Positions 44,394 to 53,723 of a DNA stretch of 64,000 nt are shown in pieces. The DNA is from Pelagihabitans sp947500445 (GTDB taxonomy: Bacteria > Bacteroidota > Bacteroidia > Flavobacteriales > Flavobacteriaceae). Location of the stretch: NCBI RefSeq assembly GCF_050589625.1, contig NZ_JBNGOP010000002.1, positions 1-64,000 on the forward strand, in the 5' to 3' direction. How positions within the stretch are numbered: position 1 is the first letter of the stretch; each line of letters opens with the position of its first letter. A model generated the notes under the pieces. The model saw only the letters and a program-made list of their open reading frames with translations. It had not been told where the DNA came from and made no database searches. The position numbers and the translations under genes are program-made.

Positions 44394-45305
44394 ATGTTTG
44401 GAACCTCGCTACATTGGACAACCTTCTTTTATACGCTCATTGATTTAATCTTAATCATTTTAGCATTCATACAATCAAAAAGATTGGAACACACCAATCT
44501 TAACAGATATATGATTCTAGGGGGTTTATTTATTGTCTATAACCTAACTGGAGGTTTACTTCCAATCGATAATTTTCCTGGTCCATTTATCACACAATAC
44601 ATCATAACATATGGTGTAGCTATTGCAATGTGCGTCTATGTAGTTAAATACCTTTACAATGAATATGATATCGTTGTTTTAAAATTTAGATTAACGGTTT
44701 CCAATATTGCGTACTACGTAATTGCTTGCTTCTTATTGTTGTTCCTAGTTCCATATTACTTCAATGATTCAATAGAACTATCAAGAATCTATTTTTCTGT
44801 TCCTGTTTCTGCTATTTGCCTCTATATCTGTTGGGCTTTCTTTAAAAAAATATCAGACCCTGAAAAACCATATCCGTTTGTAGTACGTAGAAATCGATTT
44901 TCACTTATAAGCATCGTTTGCATCGGTCTGCTGCCAATATTAACCGTTGTAGGCGATTATCCGTGGTTAACTTTTTCAGTTATGAATACCGCATTTTACT
45001 GCATTACATTCATGGAAATTGATAGGTATTTATACTTCCTAGAGAATAAAGGAAAAATGCGAGAGGTATTTAATTATTACAGCAATCTCAAGAGTGACAG
45101 CATTGCTTCACAATTTGATAAGAATGGTCTTTCAAGGCGAGAAATGGAAATAGCAATGTCAATTCTCGAAAACAAAAACTATAAGCAAATAGCCAAAGAC
45201 TTATTTATTGCAGATAGTACGGTGTCAAAACATGCCTCAAATATTTTCAAAAAGATGGATGTGAAAAATCGAGTTACTTTTTTGAAACAATTTTCACCTG
45301 ATTAA
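44394..45305 (+). CDS. Membrane-bound LuxR-type transcriptional regulator
   Basis: A 303-residue protein with about seven hydrophobic segments (about residues 8-210: helices near 10, 40, 67, 103, 136, 168 and 193), a short linker, and a C-terminal LuxR/FixJ HTH (about 245-300; LSRREMEIAMSILENKNY, KQIAKDLFIADSTVSKHASNIFKK). It probably senses a signal at the membrane and binds DNA. Its partner is the asparaginase-like protein just upstream. Target genes unknown; regulation of island genes is a guess from context. Confidence 0.82.
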   Translation: MFGTSLHWTTFFYTLIDLILIILAFIQSKRLEHTNLNRYMILGGLFIVYNLTGGLLPIDNFPGPFITQYIITYGVAIAMCVYVVKYLYNEYDIVVLKFRLTVSNIAYYVIACFLLLFLVPYYFNDSIELSRIYFSVPVSAICLYICWAFFKKISDPEKPYPFVVRRNRFSLISIVCIGLLPILTVVGDYPWLTFSVMNTAFYCITFMEIDRYLYFLENKGKMREVFNYYSNLKSDSIASQFDKNGLSRREMEIAMSILENKNYKQIAKDLFIADSTVSKHASNIFKKMDVKNRVTFLKQFSPD

Positions 45306-45528
45306 ATGCCGCATCACCTTTAATTTACTTTTGTTCCGTAGAAAAATACGGTTGATTCCGTAAAAAATACGGGCAATCCTTTATGCATTTATAGACATCA
45401 TAGATTAATTTTAATAGCTATGTCCAATGAAAAAAAACTCAAATTTTACTTAAGTATGACGTAAGGAATGAATAGGCATTCTTAAAAGGGTCATTTTCTA
45501 GATATAGTTCTAAGACTAAATCAATTAA

Positions 45529-46374
45529 ATGCTCGTGCGCCTTAAAGAAATATCGAACGAATTCTTGTCAGAGCTAAATGACATTGAAGCTGGTAATCCT
45601 AATAGTATGGATTGCGCCAATGATGTTATCATTCTTTGTCGCCGAACATTGCATAGCCTTAAAAGTCTGCTTCTTCAAAAAGATTTTAAATCCGTAGAAA
45701 ATGAAATTAATTTCTTTAGGAATATCAAGCAGATTTCTGCCACTCCCCTAATTTACTATTCAGAAGTACGTTCGTTTGAACTTCAATTTCCCATGGCTAA
45801 TACCCATACGCAGAGAAAGTATATCAATAAAAAACTCACCAAACTGAATCGCTTCTTTAATCTCAATATCGATTTCGTACAATACATAGAAAAAGGTCAT
45901 ACTCATTTCGACCAACAATACTTTACTAGAACATTTTTAGACTCCTATCATATCATTTCTTCTAAGTTTTATTTTCAGGATCCTGATTTCACGACTTCAC
46001 GTGATATGTTGTTAGGTAAAGTAAAAGCGTATCGTCGGTTTATAAAATATCTTCAGAACAGACCAACTGATAAAAGACAAGACTATAACAGTAATCAGAC
46101 AAGAGCTTTTGACTCCATTCCAAATTTAAAATGGACTTCAACTAAGGCAGCGCTTACCGAACTGGTGTATGCCCTATATGTAAACGGGGCTCTTAATAAT
46201 GGTAATGCAGAGATTAAAGAAATTGCTATTGCACTACAGAGAGTCTTTCACTTTGACATGGGTGACTTCTACAAAATATATGCTGAAATCAAATTTCGAA
46301 AAAACAGTAGAACGAAGTTTATGGACAACCTTTCCACAGGTCTTATTTCCTTTATGGACGACTCAGAAAACTAG
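45529..46374 (+). CDS. RteC-like protein
   Basis: A 281-residue protein whose C-terminal half (LKWTSTKAALTELVYALY, GALNNGNAEIKEIA, FHFDMGDFYKIYAEIKFRK, RTKFMDNL) matches the RteC family, known from CTnDOT-type conjugative transposons, where RteC activates excision genes. The family is common on Bacteroidota mobile elements. No RteA/RteB two-component genes are seen. The start is the first ATG (45529); residues 1-40 are less conserved, so it may be shorter. Confidence 0.8.
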   Translation: MLVRLKEISNEFLSELNDIEAGNPNSMDCANDVIILCRRTLHSLKSLLLQKDFKSVENEINFFRNIKQISATPLIYYSEVRSFELQFPMANTHTQRKYINKKLTKLNRFFNLNIDFVQYIEKGHTHFDQQYFTRTFLDSYHIISSKFYFQDPDFTTSRDMLLGKVKAYRRFIKYLQNRPTDKRQDYNSNQTRAFDSIPNLKWTSTKAALTELVYALYVNGALNNGNAEIKEIAIALQRVFHFDMGDFYKIYAEIKFRKNSRTKFMDNLSTGLISFMDDSEN

Positions 46375-46567
46375 CATTAAATACCGTATTACGGTGGAAC
46401 TCCTGTTTTATCACTTCTGATTAGAATGTGTCTCTTTTTAACGTCCAGTAGGGCAATCCCTGTCACCAAATAGTATCAAAACACATCAATTATCAAGATG
46501 TTAAATTTTCACCGTAGTCCTGTTGTACTGGTGAATAAAGCCCATTAAATCAAATCAAATTTGTCGA

Positions 46568-46582
46568 ACAAAAGTCAAATCA
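46568..46582 (+). repeat. 15-bp element ACAAAAGTCAAATCA, copy 2 (plus)
   Basis: Perfect inverted copy of 42418-42432. It lies 63 nt before the excisionase-type gene and next to CAAAT direct repeats (46555-46580). Confidence 0.5.
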
Positions 46583-46587
46583 GGTCA

Positions 46588-46625
46588 GGGACTATCATCT
46601 AAAAAGTGTAACCATTGATGGTCCC
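46588..46625 (+). promoter_or_regulatory. Hairpin upstream of HTH gene
   Basis: GGGACTATCA (46588-46597) pairs with TGATGGTCCC (46616-46625), one G-U pair, 20 nt before the ATG at 46646. The gap also has TTCACC / GGTGAA arms near 46507-46534. Possibly a control structure or protein-binding site. Confidence 0.4.
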
Positions 46626-46645
46626 TTTCTAAAAAGCAATTCATT

Positions 46646-46927
46646 ATGCCGACAAGTTTAATAACTACAGATGACCTCCAGGATTTCAAATTGGAACTCC
46701 TTGACGATATCAAGAAATTACTCACCAAGCAATCAGATGCAAAATTAAAGAAGTACTTAAAATCTGCCGAGATAATGGAGTTACTTCAAATTAGTCAAGG
46801 CACATTACAGAATCTTCGAATCAATGGTACACTACCCTATACAAAAATGGGAAATATCATTTTCTACGATTCTGATGAGATTCAAAAAGTAATGCTTTCC
46901 AATCGCATTCACAATAAAAGAGATTAA
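46646..46927 (+). CDS. Excisionase-type helix-turn-helix protein
   Basis: A 93-residue DNA-binding protein of the MerR-like HTH_17 group: LKSAEIMELLQISQGTLQNLRINGTLPYTKMGNIIFYDSDEI (in part) forms the winged helix. An N-terminal helical stretch precedes it (about 1-40). Such proteins are excision or transcription factors on Bacteroidota integrative elements. It is followed 6 nt later by the replication-type gene. Confidence 0.85.
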   Translation: MPTSLITTDDLQDFKLELLDDIKKLLTKQSDAKLKKYLKSAEIMELLQISQGTLQNLRINGTLPYTKMGNIIFYDSDEIQKVMLSNRIHNKRD

Positions 46928-46933
46928 GGATGT

Positions 46934-47581
46934 ATGAACTACATAAAACAACTCAATGCTGCCTTTCAATTAATTGTGGACGATTCCAGGCTCAACCCTA
47001 CCCATGTAAGCTTGTATATGGCATTGTTTCAACTCTGGAATATCACACGTTTCTCGAAGGTATTTTATATCAACCGACAAGAGGTGATGCAACTTTCAAA
47101 AATAGGCTCAAAAAGCACCTATCACAGATGTTTAACCGATTTAACAAACTGGAAATACATTGAATACCTGCCCTCACATAATATGTACAAAGGCAGCGAA
47201 GTAAGGATGCCCATTTTTGGGACAAGCTCTGGACAAGCGCAGGCCAACCATGAAACAAGGAATGGACAAGTACCGATATCTAATACAAACAGTATTAAAC
47301 AAAAAGAAAACAATAGTAAACCTAAGCTACCAAAAAATGAAAATGAAGTAATTGATTTTTTTAAAAATAAAGATTGGCCCGTATTAGAAGCAAAGAAATT
47401 TCATAACCACTATACAGCCATTGGATGGAAAATAGGTGGTAAGATAAAAATCGTGAATTGGACGGGAAGCGCGGCTAATTGGGTACTAAAAGCAAAGAAA
47501 ATAGAAACCGAAAAAGAGCTGTCCCATTTTAAGGACAACCTTCGAACAACTAAAATAAAAGACTATGGTGAACCCCTCTGA
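46934..47581 (+). CDS. Replication-associated HTH protein (probable initiator/primosome type)
   Basis: A 215-residue protein. The N-terminal about 100 residues look like a winged helix (LNPTHVSLYMALFQLWNI, VMQLSKIGSKSTYHRCLTDLTNWKYIEYL), and a polar linker (about 105-140) follows. The C-terminal segment (FFKNKDWPVLEAKKFHNHY, then GWKIGGKIKIVNWTGSAANWV) is typical of phage/plasmid primosome-like proteins that pair with helicase loaders. Its last 17 nt overlap the DnaC-like ATPase gene, which supports a replication module. Exact function is inferred. Confidence 0.65.
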   Translation: MNYIKQLNAAFQLIVDDSRLNPTHVSLYMALFQLWNITRFSKVFYINRQEVMQLSKIGSKSTYHRCLTDLTNWKYIEYLPSHNMYKGSEVRMPIFGTSSGQAQANHETRNGQVPISNTNSIKQKENNSKPKLPKNENEVIDFFKNKDWPVLEAKKFHNHYTAIGWKIGGKIKIVNWTGSAANWVLKAKKIETEKELSHFKDNLRTTKIKDYGEPL

Positions 47582-48221
47582 AATTGTTGAAGGCGGAGTA
47601 CAGTATTCCATTGGAAAGTTTGACGGACAAACCGTCACCTATGATTTCCCTAAAGTGCTCGTGTACTTGAACGCAAAGGGAAAACTTCTTTTTGGGAAGG
47701 ATTTCAAAATCTTTGAAGAAGACCACGCTATCATCTTCAAACTCTGTAATTACTTCATAAAGGACGTTGAGAAGTGCGCTAAAAACGACATTGACCCAAA
47801 CAAAGGAATTTTACTATCTGGACCTGTAGGATGCGGCAAAACTACCTTGATGCGCTTACTAAAACATCTCGTACCCATTCAGCGACCTTATCGGGTTATT
47901 CCTGCCCGTAACATTGTTTTTGGTTTTAATCACATTGGTTATAAAACTATCGAGGATTATGGCGATGGACAATTCTTTTGCTTTGATGACTTGGGCGTGG
48001 AGCCTATCGGTAGGCATTTTGGCAAAGATTGTAATGTAATGGGTGAAGTGCTTCTATCTCGTTACGAGCTCTTTTTAAAGACCAAGATTAAAACACATGC
48101 AACAACCAATTTGAGCGCTAAGGAACTGGAAGAGATGTATGGCAATAGAGTACGAAGCCGGATGCGCCAGTTATTCAATTTGGTCGCCTTTGATAAAAAC
48201 ACGAACGATAAAAGAAAATAG
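47565..48221 (+). CDS. DnaC/IstB-like AAA+ ATPase (helicase loader)
   Basis: A 218-residue P-loop protein with Walker A GPVGCGKTT (about 83-91), Walker B FCFDDLGVEP and an arginine-rich end (YGNRVRSRMRQLFN). It resembles DnaC-type helicase loaders. It overlaps the preceding replication gene by 17 nt and is followed 2 nt later by an EEP-family gene, so the three are cotranscribed. Confidence 0.82.
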   Translation: MVNPSEIVEGGVQYSIGKFDGQTVTYDFPKVLVYLNAKGKLLFGKDFKIFEEDHAIIFKLCNYFIKDVEKCAKNDIDPNKGILLSGPVGCGKTTLMRLLKHLVPIQRPYRVIPARNIVFGFNHIGYKTIEDYGDGQFFCFDDLGVEPIGRHFGKDCNVMGEVLLSRYELFLKTKIKTHATTNLSAKELEEMYGNRVRSRMRQLFNLVAFDKNTNDKRK

Positions 48222-48223
48222 AT

Positions 48224-49339
48224 ATGAAAATAGCAACCTTCAACATTCAGAATTTATTCCATAGAGATAAAAGCCTTCTTGATAATCCAAAAAGTAAATC
48301 CATCACAGATTGGATTCAAGAACTCGATACCCTTATGCGAAAGTCTGGTAAAACAATTTCAGAGCAAGAACGTATACGAGAGTTATCATTCTTGTTAGGT
48401 TTTGAAAAAACCAAGCCCCTACCCTATGCAGTTTTAAGAAGAAAAGCAGGATTACTATATCTAAAAGGCATTCACCATTCCACAGAAACAAGGGCAGGCC
48501 ATTTGACCAATTGGAATGGATGGATTGAACTTCAGACCAAACCCATACCCCCAAGTGCGACCGATAATAAAGCTAGGGTGATTGCAAACGTGAATGCGGA
48601 TATTCTTTTACTGCAAGAAGTTGAGGACAGAGCATCTTTAGAAGATTTCAACCAGAAGGTTTTGCCAAAGTTCGATTGCAAACCCTATGACCACTCTTTA
48701 GTTATACAATGCAATGATATGAAGGGATTGGAAATTGCTATTTTGCTACGTGGTGGTTATACACTACAAACAATTAAAACTCATTTAATCGGGGGTTATA
48801 GTGACCTTTTTCAAAATCTTATCGAGTATGAAATCAGTACTCCTACATCAGAGAAAATATATGTTTTGGCAACTTACTTAGCCAGACAAACGGATGATAT
48901 AAAAATAGCAGATACCATTCGAAAAAGTCAAGTGGAAAACATTGCCAGAATATATAAAGGCCTTGTTGCTCAAGGTAAGACCAATGTGATTATTGCAGGC
49001 ACATTTAACACCCCATCATATTGTGACTCCTTGGCTCCCCTATTTCAAAATACCGATGCCAAAGATATTACCAAACACTTTTCTTTTGAAGTAGTTACTG
49101 ATGAAGGTGAGGATGCTACCTATTTCAGATTGGGTGCTTACAGAATGGGCGTAAATATCAAACAGAAAGATTATTTATTATTTTCCCCAGTACTCTTTGA
49201 ACAAATGCAGGATAGTGGTCTAAATCGTAAGGCGATGTGGCCGAACAAAAAACCACAATGGTCTACTTATAAGGAAGTCACGAGTCGATATAATTCTGCT
49301 AGTGAACATCCGTTAGTTTGGGGGAGGGTTGTCCTTTGA
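48224..49339 (+). CDS. Endonuclease/exonuclease/phosphatase (EEP) family protein with altered active site
   Basis: A 371-residue protein with the EEP fold: N-terminal KIATFNIQNLF (metal Asn), LLLQEVEDRASL (catalytic Glu), central beta strands, KQKDYLLFSP, and a C-terminal SEHPLVW where typical enzymes have SDH. The canonical GDFN motif reads G259-T260-F261-N262, so the key Asp is Thr. Activity may be lost or changed. It sits in the replication operon of the island. Confidence 0.85.
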   Translation: MKIATFNIQNLFHRDKSLLDNPKSKSITDWIQELDTLMRKSGKTISEQERIRELSFLLGFEKTKPLPYAVLRRKAGLLYLKGIHHSTETRAGHLTNWNGWIELQTKPIPPSATDNKARVIANVNADILLLQEVEDRASLEDFNQKVLPKFDCKPYDHSLVIQCNDMKGLEIAILLRGGYTLQTIKTHLIGGYSDLFQNLIEYEISTPTSEKIYVLATYLARQTDDIKIADTIRKSQVENIARIYKGLVAQGKTNVIIAGTFNTPSYCDSLAPLFQNTDAKDITKHFSFEVVTDEGEDATYFRLGAYRMGVNIKQKDYLLFSPVLFEQMQDSGLNRKAMWPNKKPQWSTYKEVTSRYNSASEHPLVWGRVVL

Positions 49340-49456
49340 GTTTGTACATTAAAATTAGAATTTCACACTTTCTTATCAAGTTAAAAGTTATAGCAATCAG
49401 GTTAAGAGTCTAATTATTAAATATTTACTTTAATATCTAATTTTAAAATTTATATT

Positions 49457-49657
49457 ATGTCAGCTCCATGGAAAGATAAGCTTAAAGGAAATTGGAACAT
49501 TGCTAAAGGAAAAATTAAACAAGAATGGGGGGACCTTACCGATGATGACCTCGATTATGAAGAGGGAAAGGAAGATGAGTTGGTAGGTCGCATTCAAAAG
49601 AAGACAGGTGAAAGCAAGGAGCGTGTCAATGAGTTTCTCGACGATTTGAAGTATTAG
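49457..49657 (+). CDS. CsbD-family stress protein
   Basis: A 66-residue highly charged protein (MSAPWKDKLKGNWNIAKGKIKQEWGDL, quoted in part) matching the CsbD/YjbJ general stress family. Its biochemical role is unknown. Followed 20 nt later by a terminator. Confidence 0.92.
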   Translation: MSAPWKDKLKGNWNIAKGKIKQEWGDLTDDDLDYEEGKEDELVGRIQKKTGESKERVNEFLDDLKY

Positions 49658-49676
49658 GTCGACATTTATCATTTTG

Positions 49677-49706
49677 AAATCCCGCTACTAACCGCGGGAT
49701 TTTTTA
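49677..49706. terminator. Terminator after csbD-type gene
   Basis: AAATCCCGC pairs with GCGGGATTT around an 8-nt loop, followed by T6. It lies between the convergent CsbD and helicase genes. Confidence 0.85.
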
Positions 49707-49762
49707 TTTATATGCATCATTCGATTACGTGAATTTTATATTTAAAGTAATAGTTTCTTGTG

Positions 49763-51820
49763 TCAACTAAAATCCATACCCGATGACAAATCAATTTTAT
49801 TCGGGGTTGCTGCATCTTTGACCTTGCCGAATTTGTGTTCGACTACTACTTGATTTACTAAATTATCGGGTAGTTCATTAAAAAAGTAGGTCTCTGCATC
49901 ATCGCCGCTTCCACTTTTAATCTGAGGAATAGCACTTTGGTGCACAGCGGAAATCGATGCTGTATTTCGCGTTATTATCAACCTACTCTTCGCTCGTGTA
50001 AGAGCGACATAAAGAACACGTCTATCCTCTTCAATTTCATCAACATTATCTAACGACCATGCAGAAGGAAAAGCCTTTGGCGATACATTGAGAACGATAC
50101 AGACTTCGGCTTCTAATCCTTTTGCGGAATGAATCGTAGATATGATGACGTGGTCTTTATTCTCATCTGTTTTAAGCTTGGATTCGTTAAGCACATTTAC
50201 GCCATTCATATTTTCTGAATTATCTAAAAGACCTTCGCCAATAAATTCTCCTAGAGTAGGATAACTCTTGGCAAGTAGCTTTAATACGGGAAAGTCCCCC
50301 TTTCGCTTTTCGTTCCAATCTTTTCGATATCGAAATGCCAACCCAAGAGACATAGCATCGTACGCCGTATCGACCATTTGACCTACATCGTTTTGAGCCG
50401 CAATGGTCTCATACAATCCCGCGATCTTACTCCCATCTTCACCAGGCATTGCATTTTGAAGAATTTTTGGAATATCATCTTTCTCCACATTATCAATGAC
50501 CTGCTGTAAAATTCGAGAGGCTCTTACTTCTCCCACACCTTCTTGGAAAGTTAAAAAACGAATCCATGCTATCCCATCGTATGGATTGTTTACAATGCGT
50601 AATAAAGAAACTAAATCTTTGATATGGGCCGCTTGCATAAACTTTCGCCCGCCATAGGTGACATATGGAATCTTTCTTCTGATAAAGACCGCTTGTAGCG
50701 ATTTGGAATAATATTGCGACCGAGCTAATACGAGATGGTCGGAGAAAGTTCTATCCTCATGTGTGAAGTTCTTCAATATTTCATCTGCGACCCAATTGGC
50801 TTCTTGCCATTCATCGCTGACATTAACAAGCTGCGGTAACTCGCCTTCTCCTCGAATCGACTGTAATTTTTTATTATAATCAATTGGCGACTTTTCCAGC
50901 AGCCAATTCGATATATCCAGAATCTCCTGGGTGGAACGATAGTTTTTTTCAAGTTTGTATACTTCTGAATTTGGGACGCGCTCCTTGAACAAGTGCACGT
51001 TTTTAAAATCAGCACCACGGAAAGAGTAAATCGATTGTGCATCATCCCCAACACAAAATAACTTGCAGATATTTACGAACGGGTCTAGTAGTTCCCATTG
51101 CAAGGGATTGGTATCCTGCATTTCGTCTACCAATAAATAGTCGAGATGCTGCGCCAGAATTTTCCGAGCTTCGGGATTGGTTCGCAACTGTGTTGAAACT
51201 ACTAAAAGTAAATCATCATAATCTAAGTACCGCTGTTCACCCTTCTTGATTTGATAGGCTCGTAGTATATTTTCGACGTTTGGCTTTATACTGGAAATCT
51301 CATAGTCGGTGTCCGCATCCTTCTTATTTTTAAAAAGTTTGATCCGTAGGCTTTCCGTTAAGTTCTTTTTTGTATTTCGGGCCAGGGAATAGATATCGAT
51401 TAACTGTTGTGGTTTTATCCTCAACTTTCCAAAATCAAGATTTTGATTTCCGCAAACCATTTTCATGATACTCAACTGATCGTCAGGGTCGATTACCGTA
51501 TAGGCCGCCGCACCGAATAAATTGGGGAAACGAACAATCAACTGATTGCACCAAGAATGAAAAGTAGCTCCGCTTAAAGAGTTTCCGGCGGACTGGGGCA
51601 ATGTTGCTTTTACCCGTTCAACGATTTCGTTAGCCGCTTTCTTGGTGAAGGTCAGTATCTGAATCTTAGAGGGGTTTACACCTGATGCTATCAAATAGGC
51701 CGCCCTAGCGATAATCGTTTTTGTTTTTCCCGTACCGGCACCGGCAAGCACCAAGAGATGCTGTCCGTCATATTCGACAGCTCTCTTTTGACCTTTATTT
51801 AGTGTATCGGGAATATTCAT
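49763..51820 (-). CDS. UvrD/Rep-type ATP-dependent DNA helicase
   Basis: A 685-residue SF1 helicase: Walker A LAGAGTGKTKT (about 27-37), motif II LVDEMQDTNPLQ, motif III VGDDAQSIYSFRGAD, motif V ISTIHSAKGLEAE and motif VI VLYVALTRAKSRL. It unwinds or clears DNA 3'-5' during repair. It is convergent with csbD and precedes, on the same strand, the exonuclease gene. It forms part of the island's repair block. Confidence 0.93.
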   Translation of the reverse strand: MNIPDTLNKGQKRAVEYDGQHLLVLAGAGTGKTKTIIARAAYLIASGVNPSKIQILTFTKKAANEIVERVKATLPQSAGNSLSGATFHSWCNQLIVRFPNLFGAAAYTVIDPDDQLSIMKMVCGNQNLDFGKLRIKPQQLIDIYSLARNTKKNLTESLRIKLFKNKKDADTDYEISSIKPNVENILRAYQIKKGEQRYLDYDDLLLVVSTQLRTNPEARKILAQHLDYLLVDEMQDTNPLQWELLDPFVNICKLFCVGDDAQSIYSFRGADFKNVHLFKERVPNSEVYKLEKNYRSTQEILDISNWLLEKSPIDYNKKLQSIRGEGELPQLVNVSDEWQEANWVADEILKNFTHEDRTFSDHLVLARSQYYSKSLQAVFIRRKIPYVTYGGRKFMQAAHIKDLVSLLRIVNNPYDGIAWIRFLTFQEGVGEVRASRILQQVIDNVEKDDIPKILQNAMPGEDGSKIAGLYETIAAQNDVGQMVDTAYDAMSLGLAFRYRKDWNEKRKGDFPVLKLLAKSYPTLGEFIGEGLLDNSENMNGVNVLNESKLKTDENKDHVIISTIHSAKGLEAEVCIVLNVSPKAFPSAWSLDNVDEIEEDRRVLYVALTRAKSRLIITRNTASISAVHQSAIPQIKSGSGDDAETYFFNELPDNLVNQVVVEHKFGKVKDAATPNKIDLSSGMDFS

Positions 51821-51949
51821 AGTACAACTAAGGTAAAATTTAATTTGTTCATCTGATATTAGGCACGACAGTAAAATTATTCACTTCTATCAGTTTCGAT
51901 TATTTGCATCACATTATATTTTAATCCTGTTAAACTAAATAATGTGCTT

Positions 51950-53332
51950 TTAGGCTACTATTTCCTCAGGCACCATAATCTTGATGGATTTCGGATTTGC
52001 ATTCAAATAGCTAGCGATAATTCGCATAGTATGGTAGGTATTCTTTTTGGCGGTAAGAAATGTTTCCAAATCTACAAGACCGTCTATACCCTCCTCCTTA
52101 TCGAAAAAACCATAGCCCTGATAAAGACTGTCTTTAACCAAAATAAAACCATGCTCACTATCTGAGCGGCCCTTGCCAATTATGGCATAGTTGTCCCGAT
52201 TCTTATGAAGTTCCGATATCGCTTGCTTTGCACGAATATTATAGATGGCCACAGACTCCTTCCCTTCGCAGACTTTATTGCAATCCTTGATACTGTAATG
52301 GGAACAACTTTCCTTACTACTCTGTAATCCTGTGAAGCGTGGACAAAGGACAAATTCCTCACAGATTTTTTTCAACTTAGCGACTGCCTCATCACGCTTA
52401 TAATATGTTACCGCTCCCAAGTCAGCTGCGGATTTTCTGTCGATTGCAAATTGAATGATTCCTTTTCTGTTTACATAGTGAATGATGCAGTATGGCGCTC
52501 GCAACTTCTTTTGCGCCACATTGAACATCGGGTAGTAATTTTGTATCTCGTCAGCTTCCAGTAATAAAGCTATAAGCTCATTCCCGGTTTCAATAAAATC
52601 TACCGTTGCGGTCGCTTGGCAAAGGTCATATTCCTTGTTCTTTTTATCATAGAAATGACTGAGGACACGTTCTTTGATTCTAACGGCCTTGCCGACATAG
52701 ATTATCTTTCCTTTGGCGTTTTTAAAATAATAAACTCCTGGTCGCTGTGGAAGATTCCCGATAATTTCCATATCGATATTCGGTGCTAAGGTGGTCTTTC
52801 TTGATTTCAGGAAGGAATCGAAAACAATGCCACCATCGTCAAGGCTCATCAATCGTTGAAAGAGTATAACCGTGGCATCAGTATCGCCTTCAGCGCGATG
52901 CCGATTAACTAGTGGAATTCCCAATGTTGAGCACAGTCGGCCAAGACTATACGATAGTTTACCCGGCATCAGTTTTTTGGCAAGTCGCACCGTACACAGT
53001 TTTTGACGATTAAAATTATACCCCAGATACCGAAATTCGGAACGCAGAACGGTATAATCAAAAGTGACATTATGTGCCACAAAAACCGCATCTTCGGTAA
53101 TCTCAATAATTTTTGCGGCTATCTCCTCGAATAGCGGGGCAGTTCGTACCATGTCATCATCAATGCCCGTTAATCCTGTTATAAAATTAGGAATGCGAAC
53201 TTGAGGATTTACCAACGAAACGAACTTATCCAAAATCTTTTCCTCGTTCATTCGAACGATACAAATCTCCGTAATACGGTTGTTCCGAATCCCTTTTCCG
53301 GCTGTTTCAATATCTACGACAACATAGTCCAT
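51950..53332 (-). CDS. DEDDh exonuclease fused to GIY-YIG (UvrC-like) domain
   Basis: A 460-residue protein. Residues 1-170 form a DnaQ-type 3'-5' exonuclease (D7-x-E9 in VVVDIETAG, AHNVTFDYTVL, HRAEGDTDAT). Residues about 195-285 form a GIY-YIG nuclease domain like the UvrC N-terminus (RPGVYYFKNAKGKIIYVGKA, then R-x-x-x-H). The C-terminal 170 residues include a Cys-containing segment (CPRFTGLQSSKESCSHYSIKDC, in part) as in the Cho/UvrC region. It may incise and trim damaged DNA. It is divergent from the mutasome genes. Confidence 0.9.
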   Translation of the reverse strand: MDYVVVDIETAGKGIRNNRITEICIVRMNEEKILDKFVSLVNPQVRIPNFITGLTGIDDDMVRTAPLFEEIAAKIIEITEDAVFVAHNVTFDYTVLRSEFRYLGYNFNRQKLCTVRLAKKLMPGKLSYSLGRLCSTLGIPLVNRHRAEGDTDATVILFQRLMSLDDGGIVFDSFLKSRKTTLAPNIDMEIIGNLPQRPGVYYFKNAKGKIIYVGKAVRIKERVLSHFYDKKNKEYDLCQATATVDFIETGNELIALLLEADEIQNYYPMFNVAQKKLRAPYCIIHYVNRKGIIQFAIDRKSAADLGAVTYYKRDEAVAKLKKICEEFVLCPRFTGLQSSKESCSHYSIKDCNKVCEGKESVAIYNIRAKQAISELHKNRDNYAIIGKGRSDSEHGFILVKDSLYQGYGFFDKEEGIDGLVDLETFLTAKKNTYHTMRIIASYLNANPKSIKIMVPEEIVA

Positions 53333-53354
53333 TTCGTTAAAATTTTATTTCGTT
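53331..53354. promoter_or_regulatory. ATTTCGTT direct repeats in divergent repair promoter
   Basis: ATTTCGTT occurs at 53331-53338 and 53347-53354, 16 nt apart, between the divergent exonuclease and mutasome genes (only 42 nt). A damage-response repressor site is possible. No known LexA motif was matched. Confidence 0.35.
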
Positions 53355-53374
53355 CAGTAAAAATACTATAACCA

Positions 53375-53704
53375 ATGGAATTAATCCATAATTTTGGATA
53401 TATTCCATATTTAGAAAATACTTTTAAGATGATGAACTACCCAAACCTGATATGTTTAGAAGAAGAAATCAAAGTGTTACTTGATTATAGATTGGCGGAT
53501 TATCAATATGAGCAAGTGATTGTGGAGGCGTATTACGCAATGGATAAGACTGTTATGTGTCGTATTGAACTATTTGGCTCGCAGACTACTATAGCGCATC
53601 GCATAGCTAAATATGAAGCTGAATTGAAAGAGGGATTCTATTATGAAGCAGAGCAAAAATTAATCGGGCAAATAGAGCCTAACACAATCAAACAGGCATC
53701 TTAA
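53375..53704 (+). CDS. Hypothetical protein heading the mutasome operon
   Basis: A 109-residue, mostly soluble protein with no recognised domain (FGYIPYLENTFKMMNYPNL, then LADYQYEQVIVEAYYAMD, in part). It is 19 nt before the ImuB-like gene and probably shares its mRNA. It has no P-loop, so it is not an ImuA/RecA-like partner. The start could also be an internal ATG at 53429. Confidence 0.7.
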   Translation: MELIHNFGYIPYLENTFKMMNYPNLICLEEEIKVLLDYRLADYQYEQVIVEAYYAMDKTVMCRIELFGSQTTIAHRIAKYEAELKEGFYYEAEQKLIGQIEPNTIKQAS

Positions 53705-53723
53705 AGATTCTGGATAAAAGATA

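Noticed and set aside
53375..53704. The 109-aa protein as ImuA
   Set aside because: ImuA is RecA-like with a nucleotide-binding fold; this protein is too short and has no P-loop.
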